Shown here piece after piece: positions 34,081 through 43,982 of a DNA stretch of 64,000 nt. Position numbers and translations under genes: made by a program. Position 1 is the stretch's first letter. The number at the start of each line of letters is the position of its first letter. Location: NCBI RefSeq assembly GCF_004664715.2, contig NC_051079.1:56385660-56449659 (forward strand), read 5' to 3'. Below the pieces are notes generated by a model. The model worked only from the letters and a program-made list of their open reading frames with translations, was not told the DNA's origin and searched no databases. The stretch is from Peromyscus leucopus (taxonomy: Eukaryota > Chordata > Mammalia > Rodentia > Cricetidae).

Positions 34081-34989
34081 GGGATCTGACTCCCAACCTG
34101 AGAGCAAAGAGAAAGAATGAGCCAGTGGCTCTAAGTTCTCAGGATCTCCTTAAAACGTGTGGTGAGATAGACAGGACCCTTATTAGTTACATCATTTAAA
34201 AAGCCTGTCATCTGGGGTTTTTCTTTTACCAAAGTGTCAGACTAGACCTCTGCCCATTAGTTCCCTGTACTGGTGCTAAGGCCAGGGCAGACTGCACTTC
34301 TGAAGTGCTGGGATGGGGTTTCATGGACTAGAGAACAAATGGAGGGAAGCCTGGCTTTCATATTATAGAGTGTTCAGTGTGTCAGGTGGGCTGAGTGAGA
34401 GACAGAGCTCATTTCTTCCTGCCTCGAGAGCTCAGAGAAGGCCCCTACAGTAGGAAGGGACAGTGTTTTCTCCATTTCCTTCTGTCCTTCCAGGGGACCC
34501 ATTTTACTAGGCCCAAGACTAGATCTCAATGATGTCTCTGTCGAAATTCACTTGCTGGTGAACTATCTCTTTGGAAATGTCTTGTTCAGAACCTATGGAT
34601 GCAGTCAGCACCAGGCACTGGTGGTTGTCACGTTTCAAGGCTGGTGGTGAATTCTTTTTGCCCCTTTACCTGACTGACCATCTGTATTCCACACAGTCCT
34701 CTGTGGAAACAGTTTTAATTCAATATTCACCCCATAATATTCTTGTTCCTCATACTATGTTGTCTCCTTTGTCTGAGTCTTCTTGGATCATGACCTTTAA
34801 TTTTAAGATACTCCAGGATCCATATCTGCCTCTATTTTCTTTCATCTAAAGTTCTCTCTATACCATCTTGCCCAGAAAAATGGCTTTAACTGCCATTTGT
34901 ATGCCAAATAACCTTTGTATTTGCATATCTGACCTGGACTTTTTTCCCACACTCTAGATTGTTTTTCCTAGCTGCCTGTTTTGCATTTC
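34081..34989. other. Unique non-coding DNA
   Basis: No exon or repeat is recognised. An ATTTGCAT octamer lies at 34919-34926. Confidence 0.5.
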
Positions 34990-35290
34990 TGCATTTGAGA
35001 CTTGTACTCTAAACTTGTCTTAAACAGAATCCTGATTCCCACCCTTAAACTGCACCTCCCGCCACTGACCCAATTTGGAAATGATTCAAGTTGCGCAGGT
35101 TCCAAACATTAAACTAGTTTTGACTTTTTCTCATACTAGATGCCCAAGTCCCATTGGTCCTCTCTTCAAAACATCTTTGGAAGGCAACAGTTTCTCCAAT
35201 GCTGTCAGCGAGTGCCCTAGTTTTTACCTATTCCACCAGCTTACTACAATAACTCCCTAGCTAGCCTCTTATCTTCCACACATTCCTCTC
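34990..35290 (+). repeat. Ancient mammalian dispersed repeat
   Basis: The phrases 'gactttttctcatactag', 'aaaacatctttggaa', 'accagcttactacaataact' and 'agctagcctcttatcttcca' follow, in order, a mammalian-wide repeat that encodes 'ggattattgcaatagcctcctaactgg'-type sequence. The class (L1M or L2 era) is uncertain. Confidence 0.4.
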
Positions 35291-35519
35291 CAAAGAGAAG
35301 CCATCACATCCCACAAATCTGTGATTCAAGTTTAAGTTTATATATTTATCTGTTTTGTTTACTACTTACATTTTTTTCTTAAAAAGTAGAATATAAATAT
35401 TCAAAAATAGCTTTTTCTGTTTTCTGAATTATATGCATATATGAAAATCATTACAGGTAAATGTTGAACTAAGAAAATAATTTATTCTGATTAGAATTTA
35501 AATAGGTGTTAACTTAATT

Positions 35520-35875
35520 GACTTTTAATCACTGTGATACATATTATGACCAAAAGCAGATTGGGGAGGAAAGGGCTTATTTTCACCTGACACTTACATT
35601 CCATCACTGAGGGAACTCAGGGAAGGACCCTGAAGACAGGAACTGAAGGAGAGACCTGGAGTGTGTGTGTGTTGGGGTGGGGGGCGTTGCTGCTACTTAC
35701 CACCTTGCTCTTTCTGCTTTTGCTGCTTGCCAGGATCATCAGCCCAAGAATGACTGATACACCACCCGTACTGCTGGACCTTCCTATGTCGATCATTAGT
35801 CATGAAAACGTCCTCAAATTTGCCTACAGGAATTTTCTCTTCTGTGTCAAGTAGACAAAAAACTAACAAACACTA
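35520..35875 (+). repeat. Lx-type L1 3'-terminal fragment
   Basis: Starts 'aatcactgtgatacatattatgacc', has 'ttggggaggaaagggcttat' and ends 'gtgtcaagtagacaaaaaac'. Both ends of the family consensus are present, with the middle shortened. Confidence 0.75.
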
Positions 35876-35897
35876 TTGTAAAAGGATTGAGCATAAG

Positions 35898-35994
35898 TGT
35901 GCGTGCGTGCGTGCATGCGTTCGTGCGTGCGTGCGCGCGCGTGTGCGTGTGCGTGGGGGGGGGGGGGGGGGGTGGGTGGGTGTGTGTGTGTGTA
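35898..35994. repeat. (TGCG)n/(CG)n tract with G18 run
   Basis: Alternating gtgcgtgc and gcgcgcgcg words at 35898-35954 are Z-DNA prone. They are followed by an 18-base G run (35955-35972), then two more GGG blocks each separated by a single T (35974-35976, 35978-35980) and a (TG)n tail. The G-part is a strong G-quadruplex motif on the plus strand. It sits just past the 3' end of an Lx copy. Assembly errors are common at such runs. Confidence 0.93.
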
Positions 35995-36195
35995 TTGGGA
36001 ATATATCTTGTCTTTGATTTATCAAAGGCTTGCTTGCATAGGAGGGTTAGATTGTTCCTTTGGGAAATCAATGTGTTATTCTCTGCAACTTTTTTTTTTG
36101 CCATCATGACCTCAAACAAGGGGCACAAGAAATACATAACTACAAAAGAGGATATGTTGTAAGACAGGGTATTGCTGCAAAGGAAGGGGAAGCGT

Positions 36196-36595
36196 CTTAG
36201 CTACTTCCTGTTACTGTGATAAAAATACTCTACCAAAAGCAACATCAGGAGAGAAAGGTTTATTGCATCTTACACTTCCAGGTCATACACAGTCCATCCC
36301 TGAGGGAAGCCAAGGCATGGCAACTAGAGCAGAGACCATGAAGGAACGCCGCCTCCTGCCTTACACACCAACTTACTGGTAGATTTATGCTTTGCTTGCT
36401 TCCTATCCAGCTCAGGCTCACCTGTCTAAGGATGGTCCCATCCACAGTGGGCCAAGGCCTCCAACGTGAATCGTTACCAAGACAATTGCACACAAACATA
36501 GCCAAGGCCAATCGGATACAGGCAATCCCTCAGCCGAGACTCATTGAGATCGGTGTGAGCTGGGTCAAGTTGATGGCTTGAAGCTAACTGGGACA
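36196..36595 (+). repeat. Lx-type L1 3'-terminal fragment, near complete
   Basis: Runs from 'cttagctacttcctgttactgtgat' through 'gagaaaggtttattgcatctt', 'tccatccctgagggaagcc' and 'cacagtgggccaaggcc' to 'gtcaagttgatggcttgaag'. This is the fullest copy of this family in the window. Confidence 0.8.
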
Positions 36596-37689
36596 GGAAG
36601 AAAAATCCCACTGCTTTCAGTCCAACATGATTTTGATGAAGACCTGAGAGAGAAACAGAGAAGGTTTAAAGCAAATATTCTGGAGCCTCTTCCACATTGC
36701 CTCACCTCCCCCAGTGGAAATCACAACATTTCTGGGAGGACAGGGCATTTCCTTCTCTTTGTTTTTTGATACTCTTAGAAGATCCCATTCCACTGAGTAA
36801 CCTATCCTGTTCCCACTAATCTATAAAGCAGAATGCAAGTGCTCCTGTGGTGACACTGTGGAAATTAGTCCCCTAAAACATCTCATAGCTCCTCATTCCC
36901 TCAGAAATACTTAGAAGGTCCAACAAGCCTCATGGAGGGACATTCAGGAAGGGCAATGGTGCTTCTGGCTAGTGAGATTTAGAAATACCAGACCCATTGC
37001 TAAGGCCTTCTGAACAAGTTGCCTGAGCTGAATATCAAATGAAAATAACTAAGTGTAGCTAAGTCACCCAGGATGACTGGCAGGTCCTTACTAAAGCAAA
37101 GTAAGGACTGGGCAAAGGAGACCTGCTATAGGTTTCATCTGAGGATGCCAGTAGGGAAACTTCTGACCAGCTTAACAATTAGACCGTAACAACGGAAGTT
37201 ACAGCTCATGTACTAACAGAGCATCTCCTTCTCTAGCTCATAAAATTTCAAGTTTATATGATTTCTACCATGGATCTCAAGAGAACCACAGGGGTGGAGT
37301 GTCTTATAACAGCACTGGTTGGGTTTTAGTGGCCATTTGTATATAGTGCTTATTGGTAACTCACAGACAAGTCAGTGAGTTGGGTGTTTTATGTCTTTCC
37401 CTCATCCTATGCTCCTTGCTTTAGGTTGACAAACTCAGTATCAAGTACACTGGCTTGTCCAGTGATACCAGGACGTATCCTCCCTCCCAGTTTCTTAATA
37501 GAACTACAATAGTTTTGGTTGAGCATGGGAGAGACTATTACTTTCCCACATCACTCTAATAAAAGGGAAGTCCACGGCAGGAAAAACAACTGTATTGGCA
37601 AAAATGGGATGGATTCTCATTCTAAATCTAAATGCCCGATGCTCTGAACAAGTTCTTCACACTGGGGTCAAAATTCATTTTGTGATTAA
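36596..37689. other. Unique non-coding DNA
   Basis: No repeat, exon or motif cluster stands out. Confidence 0.5.
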
Positions 37690-38290
37690 ACACTAAGCAT
37701 TTATTCAGCACCTATGAAATGAATTTAAGTTTACAAAGCTTTAAAAAAAAATAGCAAAATCCCTAGCTCTCTACAATAGGCAAACCAGAGTTTCACTTAA
37801 TTTGTTGCTCATCGTTGGGGCCTATAAACTCAAATACTTATTAACGCTGTAAATATGCCTTTTTACTGGCTGGCTGACAGCTCCCATGCTTTCTGTACCG
37901 TCTCCTTAAACATTTATGAGTACTCATGAATATGCAAATGTACGATCTAATGTCTGCAAACGGTTGCAAGTACAAATGCTATGTTAATATTTCATACAGT
38001 GATGGGGGCAAATCAACAATCATAAATTTTGAACAAATATGCTGCCTCATTAATAACTAATGAGGCAGTACACAGAGCACAAGATTTGGCATTTAAGGCT
38101 AAAAATGATGGTTCAAGACAGCCTCCACTCAAAGCCACCACTTCTGGAATTTCTGTAGGTTTTAGTCCTTCCAGAGTGACTTTTGCTAAGAAGTGAATAA
38201 AAGGTATTTACGGAAGAGTTAGCTCCTAACACTTGTTTGAAAGACAAAACTACACGACATATCGGGAATTAAAATAACTTGTAAGAGTAA
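37690..38290. promoter_or_regulatory. Candidate conserved enhancer with perfect inverted repeat
   Basis: Repeat-free DNA with a 12-bp palindrome (atgagtactcat, 37916-37927), a perfect POU octamer ATGCAAAT (37932-37939) and a TTAATATTTCATA-type AT core. An 11-bp perfect inverted repeat, ctgcctcatta at 38042-38052 and taatgaggcag at 38058-38068, has a 5-base spacer and TAAT homeodomain cores facing inward. Motif density and lack of decay suggest constraint. Activity is not shown. Confidence 0.48.
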
Positions 38291-38569
38291 TAGACATGCC
38301 CAAAAGTGGATCTATGTGTAGGCATATGTTGGTTCGGTGCTCCCACTTGGAGGGCTGCTAAAGGTACAATCAACAAAGGAGAGGGAAAACATCTAGAAGA
38401 AACAGAGATGAAGATACCAAAGCAATGGGAAGGTTAGGTTAATAGCTTCTGTCCCTCATGGACTCCTAGGAAGTCCTTTTGACTTCATGGACTACATGGT
38501 TTGTCTTTAGTAGGGAGCTCTGCCCTGGGGTTCTGAGCATACAGTGCAAGACTCCAAATATAAGTACTC

Positions 38570-38701
38570 ATGGAGGCCGCTCAGCAGTAAGCATGCTTTC
38601 TGTCAAACTTAATGACCTGAGCTGCTTGACCCCTGTGACCCCATGGAGTTGGTAAGAACCAATTCCAACAGGTTGTCTATGACCTATATATATAGCTTTG
38701 G

Positions 38702-38703
<2 letters not shown>
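38570..38703 (+). repeat. B3 SINE, diverged
   Basis: Reads 'ggccgctcagcagtaagcat', 'aatgacctgagctgcttgac' and 'ggttgtctatgacctat', then runs into CT and CA repeats and an AAATAAAAG tail. The order is that of B3. Confidence 0.6.
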
Positions 38704-38764
<61 letters not shown>

Positions 38765-38770
38765 CTCTCA
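38704..38770. repeat. (TC)n microsatellite
   Basis: About 66 bases of almost perfect CT on the plus strand inside the B3 tail. The SLSLSL and ERERER frames on the two strands are artefacts. Confidence 0.97.
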
Positions 38771-38789
38771 CTCACACACAAATAAAAGC

Positions 38790-38845
38790 ATATATATGTA
38801 TGTATGTATGTATGTATGTGTGTGTATATATGTGTATGTGTATAG
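38790..38845. repeat. (TATG)n/(TG)n repeat
   Basis: Four to five tatg units followed by mixed tgtgta words, downstream of the B3 tail. Confidence 0.9.
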
Positions 38846-38965
38846 TTTCAAAAACCACTCCAGGCTGTAAAACAGTACATTCTTTAGGCCAACAGTTTTT
38901 TAAGAAAGTGGCTTGGTCAATAAAACACTAAAGCTAAAACTTGTGTTACTGTGCATCTGAGACTC

Positions 38966-39365
38966 TTAGTTACTTTTCTTGTTGCTGTGAGGAAATACCC
39001 CAACAAAAGCTATGTAAGGAAGGGAGGAAACGTTTATTCCTTATTTCCTTTGGCTCACAGTCTGAGGGTCTAGTCCTTCATGGGGAAGTCAAGGTGACCA
39101 GTTCTTGATGCACCTGCTTTATAACTTATGAACCAAAGAAATGAATGCATATGGCTAGTTTTGCCTTTTGATGTAGTCCAGGACTCAAGCCCAGAGTGGT
39201 GCTGCCTTCTTTAGGATGGGTCTTTCTACTTCAGTGAGCACAAGCCAGATGACCCCTGCAGGTGTGCCGGAGACCTCACTCCTAGGGGATTCTAAATCTT
39301 GTCAAATTATTGATAGATAACTCTTAGCTATCACAAACCCCTGTTGCCAGCTTGACAACCAAGCA
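38966..39365 (+). repeat. Lx-type L1 3'-terminal fragment
   Basis: Starts 'cttagttacttttcttgttgctgtgag', has 'ggaggaaacgtttattcc' and 'tcctagggg'-like middle words and ends 'cttgacaacc', so both ends of the family are recognisable. Confidence 0.7.
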
Positions 39366-40380
39366 TGCCACCTTTAAGCCATCACCTTTTTCTTATAAAG
39401 TCTTGGTCATCTCATACAGTGAAAAATACTTTCATCCCAACCTCAAAAGTCTGAATAGTCTTTCAGAATTGCTGTGTCAGAGATTCAAAATAGATGGAAA
39501 CACCAGGCAGAGGCTTAGAGTCTCGTACGTCTCTGGGTGTGGATCTATTTACGTACAGATTGTAGTCAGGTTGTTTTTGTTTCCAGATTTTAAAAATGAT
39601 CATGGTCTTTTCCTTGAATGAAATTCAAGACATTCAACAATTTTTCTACTTTGCTGAATTATTGTAGAGAACACCAGTGACCATCTCGTAGCCCTGAAAA
39701 GGTAGGACTTACACTAGATTTGAGAAACTAGTATGCATTAGTATATAAACTACCATGTATCCTGGACGTGCTTTCAAAAGCAATTTTAACATAAGCCTAA
39801 TCATTTGTCATTAATTTGCTGCTCTCGGAAGTCACTATCCTACTTTCAATGTGATTCTGCCACCTTGCCATTTCCAAAGTATTTGTTTCTGTTTCTTCAT
39901 TCTTATATTCAAAAGTTTCCCTGGAAGTAGGTATATTCATTCAGTTTTATAGATCTTAAAAATAAACCTCTATTTTATAGTCAAGTTACCCGTTCGAGGG
40001 GAAAATAGAATAAAATTGATTGATCGAATGCCTGAAAACTGGAATTTTCATTATGTACACTTTTACAAAACAGTCTTATTCTTCACTTCTGAAAATGGGC
40101 TCTTGGTTATTGGCACAGACGGACTAATTTACTTTTACCTTCTTTCATTCAGGTTCTGGTTTTGGTTATTCCCATTCTCTTCGTTAGTCAGACCTACATC
40201 CAAGTAAGAAACAAGACTTTAGGGGTCAATAGTAGTTTCAGATGATGTGTTTCATGCTCAGTGGTAGCAACTTCTTAAAATAAATCAGCCCTTAATGAAG
40301 ATCCTCAATGTAATTATATGTTCTCTATCTTAGCTATGGAAGCAATTACAGGAATCTGTACGTGATACAGTGGTATAGAA

Positions 40381-40381
<1 letters not shown>
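39366..40381. other. Unique AT-rich non-coding DNA
   Basis: No family or exon is recognised. The 39780-39900 part has clustered TAAT words. Confidence 0.5.
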
Positions 40382-40430
<49 letters not shown>

Positions 40431-40442
40431 ACACACACACAC
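40382..40442. repeat. (AC)30 microsatellite with one interruption
   Basis: About 60 bases of AC with a single ACAT interruption near 40426. Confidence 0.97.
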
Positions 40443-41057
40443 TTGGGGATAGGGGTAGGTGTAAGAAGGAGAGTGATGAGCTCAGAGACCCCACACTAAT
40501 GAACCATTTTATTCTGTAACAATGTAGTTTTGTGCAAGTCCCTTTCTCTTTGGAGCCTGTTTCCTTATTTACAAGGGCATGAGAGAGTAACACAGATCTA
40601 GCTAGCCGTTAGCCTACAGCAAGATAGCACATCCCCACCCAACTTTCAGACTTCACCCACACCATAATGATAGTAAGTATCTAGTTTATTTTCAGAATAT
40701 TTGACTCAGCTCTTCAAAAGTAAAGTTTGTACTTTTGAAAATTCAAGTTTATAACTAGATAAAAAAATTCTGTTTTGACGATTACTCATTACCAACCTCA
40801 AAAATAATGTATCTGTAACCAATTTTGTTTTCTGTTCATCTTCACTCACTCTTTTCCCAGCATCACACCCCCCAACACTTCAAAACCCTAGTCCTTAACC
40901 ATTTTGAAGCAAATTGCTAACATTGGAGCACTTTACCGGTGAATATTTTAGAATGCATTTCTGAACAAAACAAAGTTACACAAATATAGCCACAATTTCA
41001 TGATCACATCCGAAAATCAGCAATTTCATACCATCATCAAATATTCGGCATTGAAAT
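40443..41057. other. Unique AT-rich non-coding DNA
   Basis: Repeat-free sequence leading into the long inverted repeat. No exon is recognised. Confidence 0.5.
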
Positions 41058-41541
41058 TTTAATGTCTCATGACTTTTTAAGGATAGATTGCTTGTTCAAG
41101 TCATTCCGGTGAGCTCAGAGCAGATATGTCTAGCGCAGGGATTTTTTTTTTTGTTGTTTTTTTTTTCTGCTGATCCAGCAATGACTTCAGTCTTTCTCAA
41201 CTGAGCTCAGTAGGAGACCTTGCTGCATAGGTCAGAACTCCAACATGAAGGAACTGAAACCAATTTCCTTTTGCTGGGCTGAAGTTCCTGGGAAACCCAC
41301 TTTGGCCACAGCCTCCTACTTGATCTGATAGTCGATCATCAGTGAGAATCTGATAAAATAAAAAGTTTGTGGTCTTTTCTGTCGTGATTGATTTTTCTTT
41401 TAATATTTTCTGAGCTAATCATTTAAAAAAATCAAGGCTTGTATGCATCTCATCAAGGCTCTGTGCTAAACATAACTGCTCTGAGCTCATTGGAATGACT
41501 TGAACAAGCGATCTATCCTTAAAAAGTCATGGGACATTAAA
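41058..41541. repeat. Long inverted repeat, 81-bp arms, 322-bp loop
   Basis: The left arm 41058-41138 and right arm 41461-41541 are the same length and pair without gaps: 74 Watson-Crick pairs of 81. Of the seven differences, five would be G-U pairs in a plus-strand transcript, one is A-A and one C-A, so 79 of 81 positions could pair in RNA. The loop holds a T-rich tract (41142-41169) and single-copy-looking sequence. It has no transposase, pol III box or poly-A tail. It could be an old MITE-like element or a Eulor-type conserved palindrome. I do not recognise the family. The arms are much less decayed relative to each other than the neighbouring MIR is relative to its consensus. Confidence 0.85.
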
Positions 41542-41559
41542 TTCAGCTTCTGAATCAAA

Positions 41560-41700
41560 GCTTGGTCACTTACTAGCTACAGGTCACAAAAATTATCTTG
41601 GTCTTTTTGAGTTTTAACTGATTCAGTTGTTAAATGGAAACAATTTAAAAGTGGTGGAGAGAATTTAAGTAATTGATAAACATTACAAACAACTGATAGT
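41560..41700 (+). repeat. MIR SINE fragment
   Basis: Contains 'cttggtcacttactagctac', a decayed 'gtttta..ttcagttgttaaatggaaacaat' and a downstream TGATAA stretch. These match the MIR core and the following 'cctcagtt..tgtaaaatgg' segment. Confidence 0.6.
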
Positions 41701-41720
41701 CATAAAAATCAGATGCTACA

Positions 41721-41862
41721 GGCCAGGCATGGTAGTGCAAGCCTTTAATCTCAGTGCTTGTGAGGCAGAGTCAGATGGATCTCTGTGAGTTCAAGACCAG
41801 CCTTGTCTACATAGTGAGTTCCAGGACAGCCAGGACTGCAGACTGAGACCCTGCCTTAAACC
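41721..41862 (+). repeat. B1 SINE
   Basis: Starts ggccaggcatggtagtgc, has 'cctttaatctcagtgcttg' and 'gttccaggacagccagg', and ends 'gagaccctgccttaaa'. A nearly complete B1 of the older, murid-like variant. Confidence 0.9.
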
Positions 41863-42154
41863 TCTCCCCACACACAAGAAATTTGCTAATGACTAACAAG
41901 GAGTTTGTATTTCTAAGTTACATTTAGTATTTATGTTACTATATTACTTTAGAATGTTACTGTAATACCAGTTAAGGAAATCAGAATGATAATACTGAAT
42001 ATCTCCATTATTCTGAACATATGACTTCTCGAAACAAAACTTCAACCGAGTATACGTGGGCATTTTCCTTTGAACTGTGTTAAAAAAAATGTCTTGACTT
42101 ACGGTTCAAATAAATTTACTAAAGTAAAAGATGGAACATTCCTCACCTTGAGAA

Positions 42155-42385
42155 TTGGAGAGAGGGCGACATAGGATAGGTTTGAGGAGACAGCTTATTG
42201 CTTGGGTCTTCACTTAGTATGCTTGAAGCCCTGGGTTCTGTCTTCAGGACTGTAGCTCCCAGTCCTGGTGGAGCATGACTACAAGCCCAGCTTACCAGAG
42301 TTGGAGTCAGCATGATAAAAAGGTTAAGGTCATTCTTGACTACATTCATAGCTCAAGGCCAGTCCAAGACAAAGGAGAGAGAGAT
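42155..42385 (+). repeat. B4 (ID_B1 composite) SINE
   Basis: An ID-like head ('agtatgcttgaagccctggg', 'ttctgtcttcagg') is followed by a B1-like half ('ggtggagcatgactacaagc', 'aaggtcattcttgactaca', 'tcaaggccagtccaag'). This order defines B4. It is diverged. Confidence 0.65.
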
Positions 42386-42955
42386 GGAGAATACTGGATA
42401 CTAGTATTCAGCTCATTGTCTCCTTTCTACTTAGTCCAGGACACCAGCCCGTGGAATACTATCACTCATAGTTAAGAGGGCTCCCCCCATGGTACTAACC
42501 TAATCTAGATAATGGCTCCTAGGTGTGTGTTGCTTGGATTCTAACAGCTCCCTCGGGGGAGGGGATGAGAAGGCTCGGCATCACCGACACAGACAGCGGG
42601 AGTCCATTGAAAGCAAATAACAAACTCATTTATTCAATAACAGGGAAGGCCTTATATACCCTCCTCCCAGCACTCAGTCTGTGTGGTTGTCCCTCATTGG
42701 CTGGGCACGATCAGGAACTGTTGCTAGGCCCTCAGGCAGACTCCAGATTGGCTCTTAAGGAGTATGTTATGTGCATGCCTTGGCTAGTGGTCTGAGCCAA
42801 TTTCCTCAGCCCTATGGGCCTGTCCTACTACAGGTGTGTCCAGAGTTTTGTCTCTTTAGTGACTCTAGAGCCTGTCAAGTTGACAACCAGTATTGACTGA
42901 TTTCCCTCCTTGTCCTAACTCTCAGGTAAATTGCTAGTCTAAGCCTTATGAAAAT
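42386..42955 (+). repeat. Lx-type L1 3' fragment split by an LTR
   Basis: The left part (42386-42527) has 'tagtccaggacaccagcccg' and 'cctaatctagataatgg'. The right part (42833-42955) has 'cagagttttgtctctttagt' and 'cctgtcaagttgacaaccag'. Together they are one Lx 3' segment in the usual order. The LTR at 42528-42832 interrupts it, so the Lx copy is older. Confidence 0.72.
42528..42832 (-). mobile_element. Solo LTR of a class II (ERVK-like) endogenous retrovirus
   Basis: A 305-bp element has canonical ends (TG at 42528, CA at 42832) and a perfect 6-bp target duplication, GGTGTG at 42522-42527 and 42833-42838. Six bases is the class II size. On the minus strand there is a CCAAT box (42696-42700), a TATA box (TATATAAG, 42651-42658 region) and an AATAAA signal (42629-42634). 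No internal retroviral sequence remains, so the provirus was removed by LTR-LTR recombination. The 90-codon plus-strand frame across it is not a gene. Confidence 0.88.
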
Positions 42956-43184
42956 GACATTGGCCTCTGCTCACTGCCTTTGGTGGCTACCGTTTGTCTT
43001 CTTTCTCACTCCAGTGTGAAAAATAGCCAAGCTCCCCACACTGCCCATCTCTTCCTACCACCCATCAGCTCTGTCAGCCCAAAGTCCCAAACAGTATCAT
43101 TAAAGGGTTATAAAAAGTATTGAAGTCTGTATAGCTTGGCTGGTTCTGTGGCCTTACCTGGTTCAGGTATCTCTTGGCTTAGAC

Positions 43185-43345
43185 ACTGTGCTGTATAGTT
43201 TTATGTCAACGTAACACAAGCTAAAGTCATCTGAGTGATAGGGAACCCCAATTAAGAAACCGCTTCCATAAGATTGGGCTGTAGACAAATTATATGGCAT
43301 TTTTTAAATTAGTGATTGATGTGGGCACTAAGTGAGGTTGTTAGG
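43185..43345 (-). repeat. Lx-type L1 3'-terminal fragment
   Basis: Plus strand reads 'gtgctgtatagttttatgtc', 'aacacaagctaaagtcatct', 'gaaccccaattaagaaacc', 'ataagattgggctgtag' and 'agtgattgatgtggg'. This is the reverse of the family's 3' end and is truncated at the right. Confidence 0.75.
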
Positions 43346-43539
43346 TACTAGACTTAAAACAAGATTAGAGGAGGATAAAACAAAAGATCATCTATCCTCT
43401 CTTTGATTCTTCCTTTGGTCTCAAATCTTCACTTTGCTTCTACCATGGAGGCACCAATCAATCAATTAAGTTTGAAATTCTGATTCAAGTTGCTTATTCT
43501 CTCTTTCATCTCTGTCTGTCTCTCTCTCTCTCTTGTTTG

Positions 43540-43982
43540 TGTATGTGTCTGTGTGGGTGTCTTTGTATATCCAGGTTTGTGTGTGTATGGAATTGCATAT
43601 GGAGGTCAAAGGTCAACATCAGATGTCCTCAACCATTCCTCTGCTTCATATTTTTTGAGACTGGGTTGCTCAGTTAACCTGGAGCTCACTGTATATCCAG
43701 GTTTGTGTGTGTATGGAATTGCATATGGAGGTCAAAGGTCAACATCAGATGTCCTCAACCATTCCTCTGCTTCATAGTTTTTGAGACAGGGTCGCTCAGT
43801 TAACCTGGAGCTCACTGATTGGGTTGGAGTGTCTCTGGGATGCTCCTGTCTCCACCTCCCCAGTGCTGGGATTAAAGTGTCCATCACCAAGCCTGGTTTT
43901 TTATGCAGGTGCAGGGACCAAACTCTAGTTTTCATGCTTGCTCAGCAAGCGCCTGGCCGACTGAGCAGTCTACCACACCCCT
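43540..43982 (-). repeat. B4 SINE with internal 126-bp tandem duplication
   Basis: Reversed B4: (TG)-rich start, 'ggaggtcaaaggtcaacatc', 'ttgagacagggtcgctcag', 'cccagtgctgggattaaag' and an ID-like end 'gcctggccgactgagcag'. Inside, 43565-43690 is repeated head to tail at 43691-43816 with three differences. The 126-bp period is a multiple of three, so the 95-codon frame here shows a repeated peptide. That is an artefact. Confidence 0.85.

Noticed and set aside
43490..43777. 95-codon frame with a repeated 28-residue peptide
   Set aside because: The repeat comes from the 126-bp tandem duplication in a B4 SINE. It is not a repeat protein.
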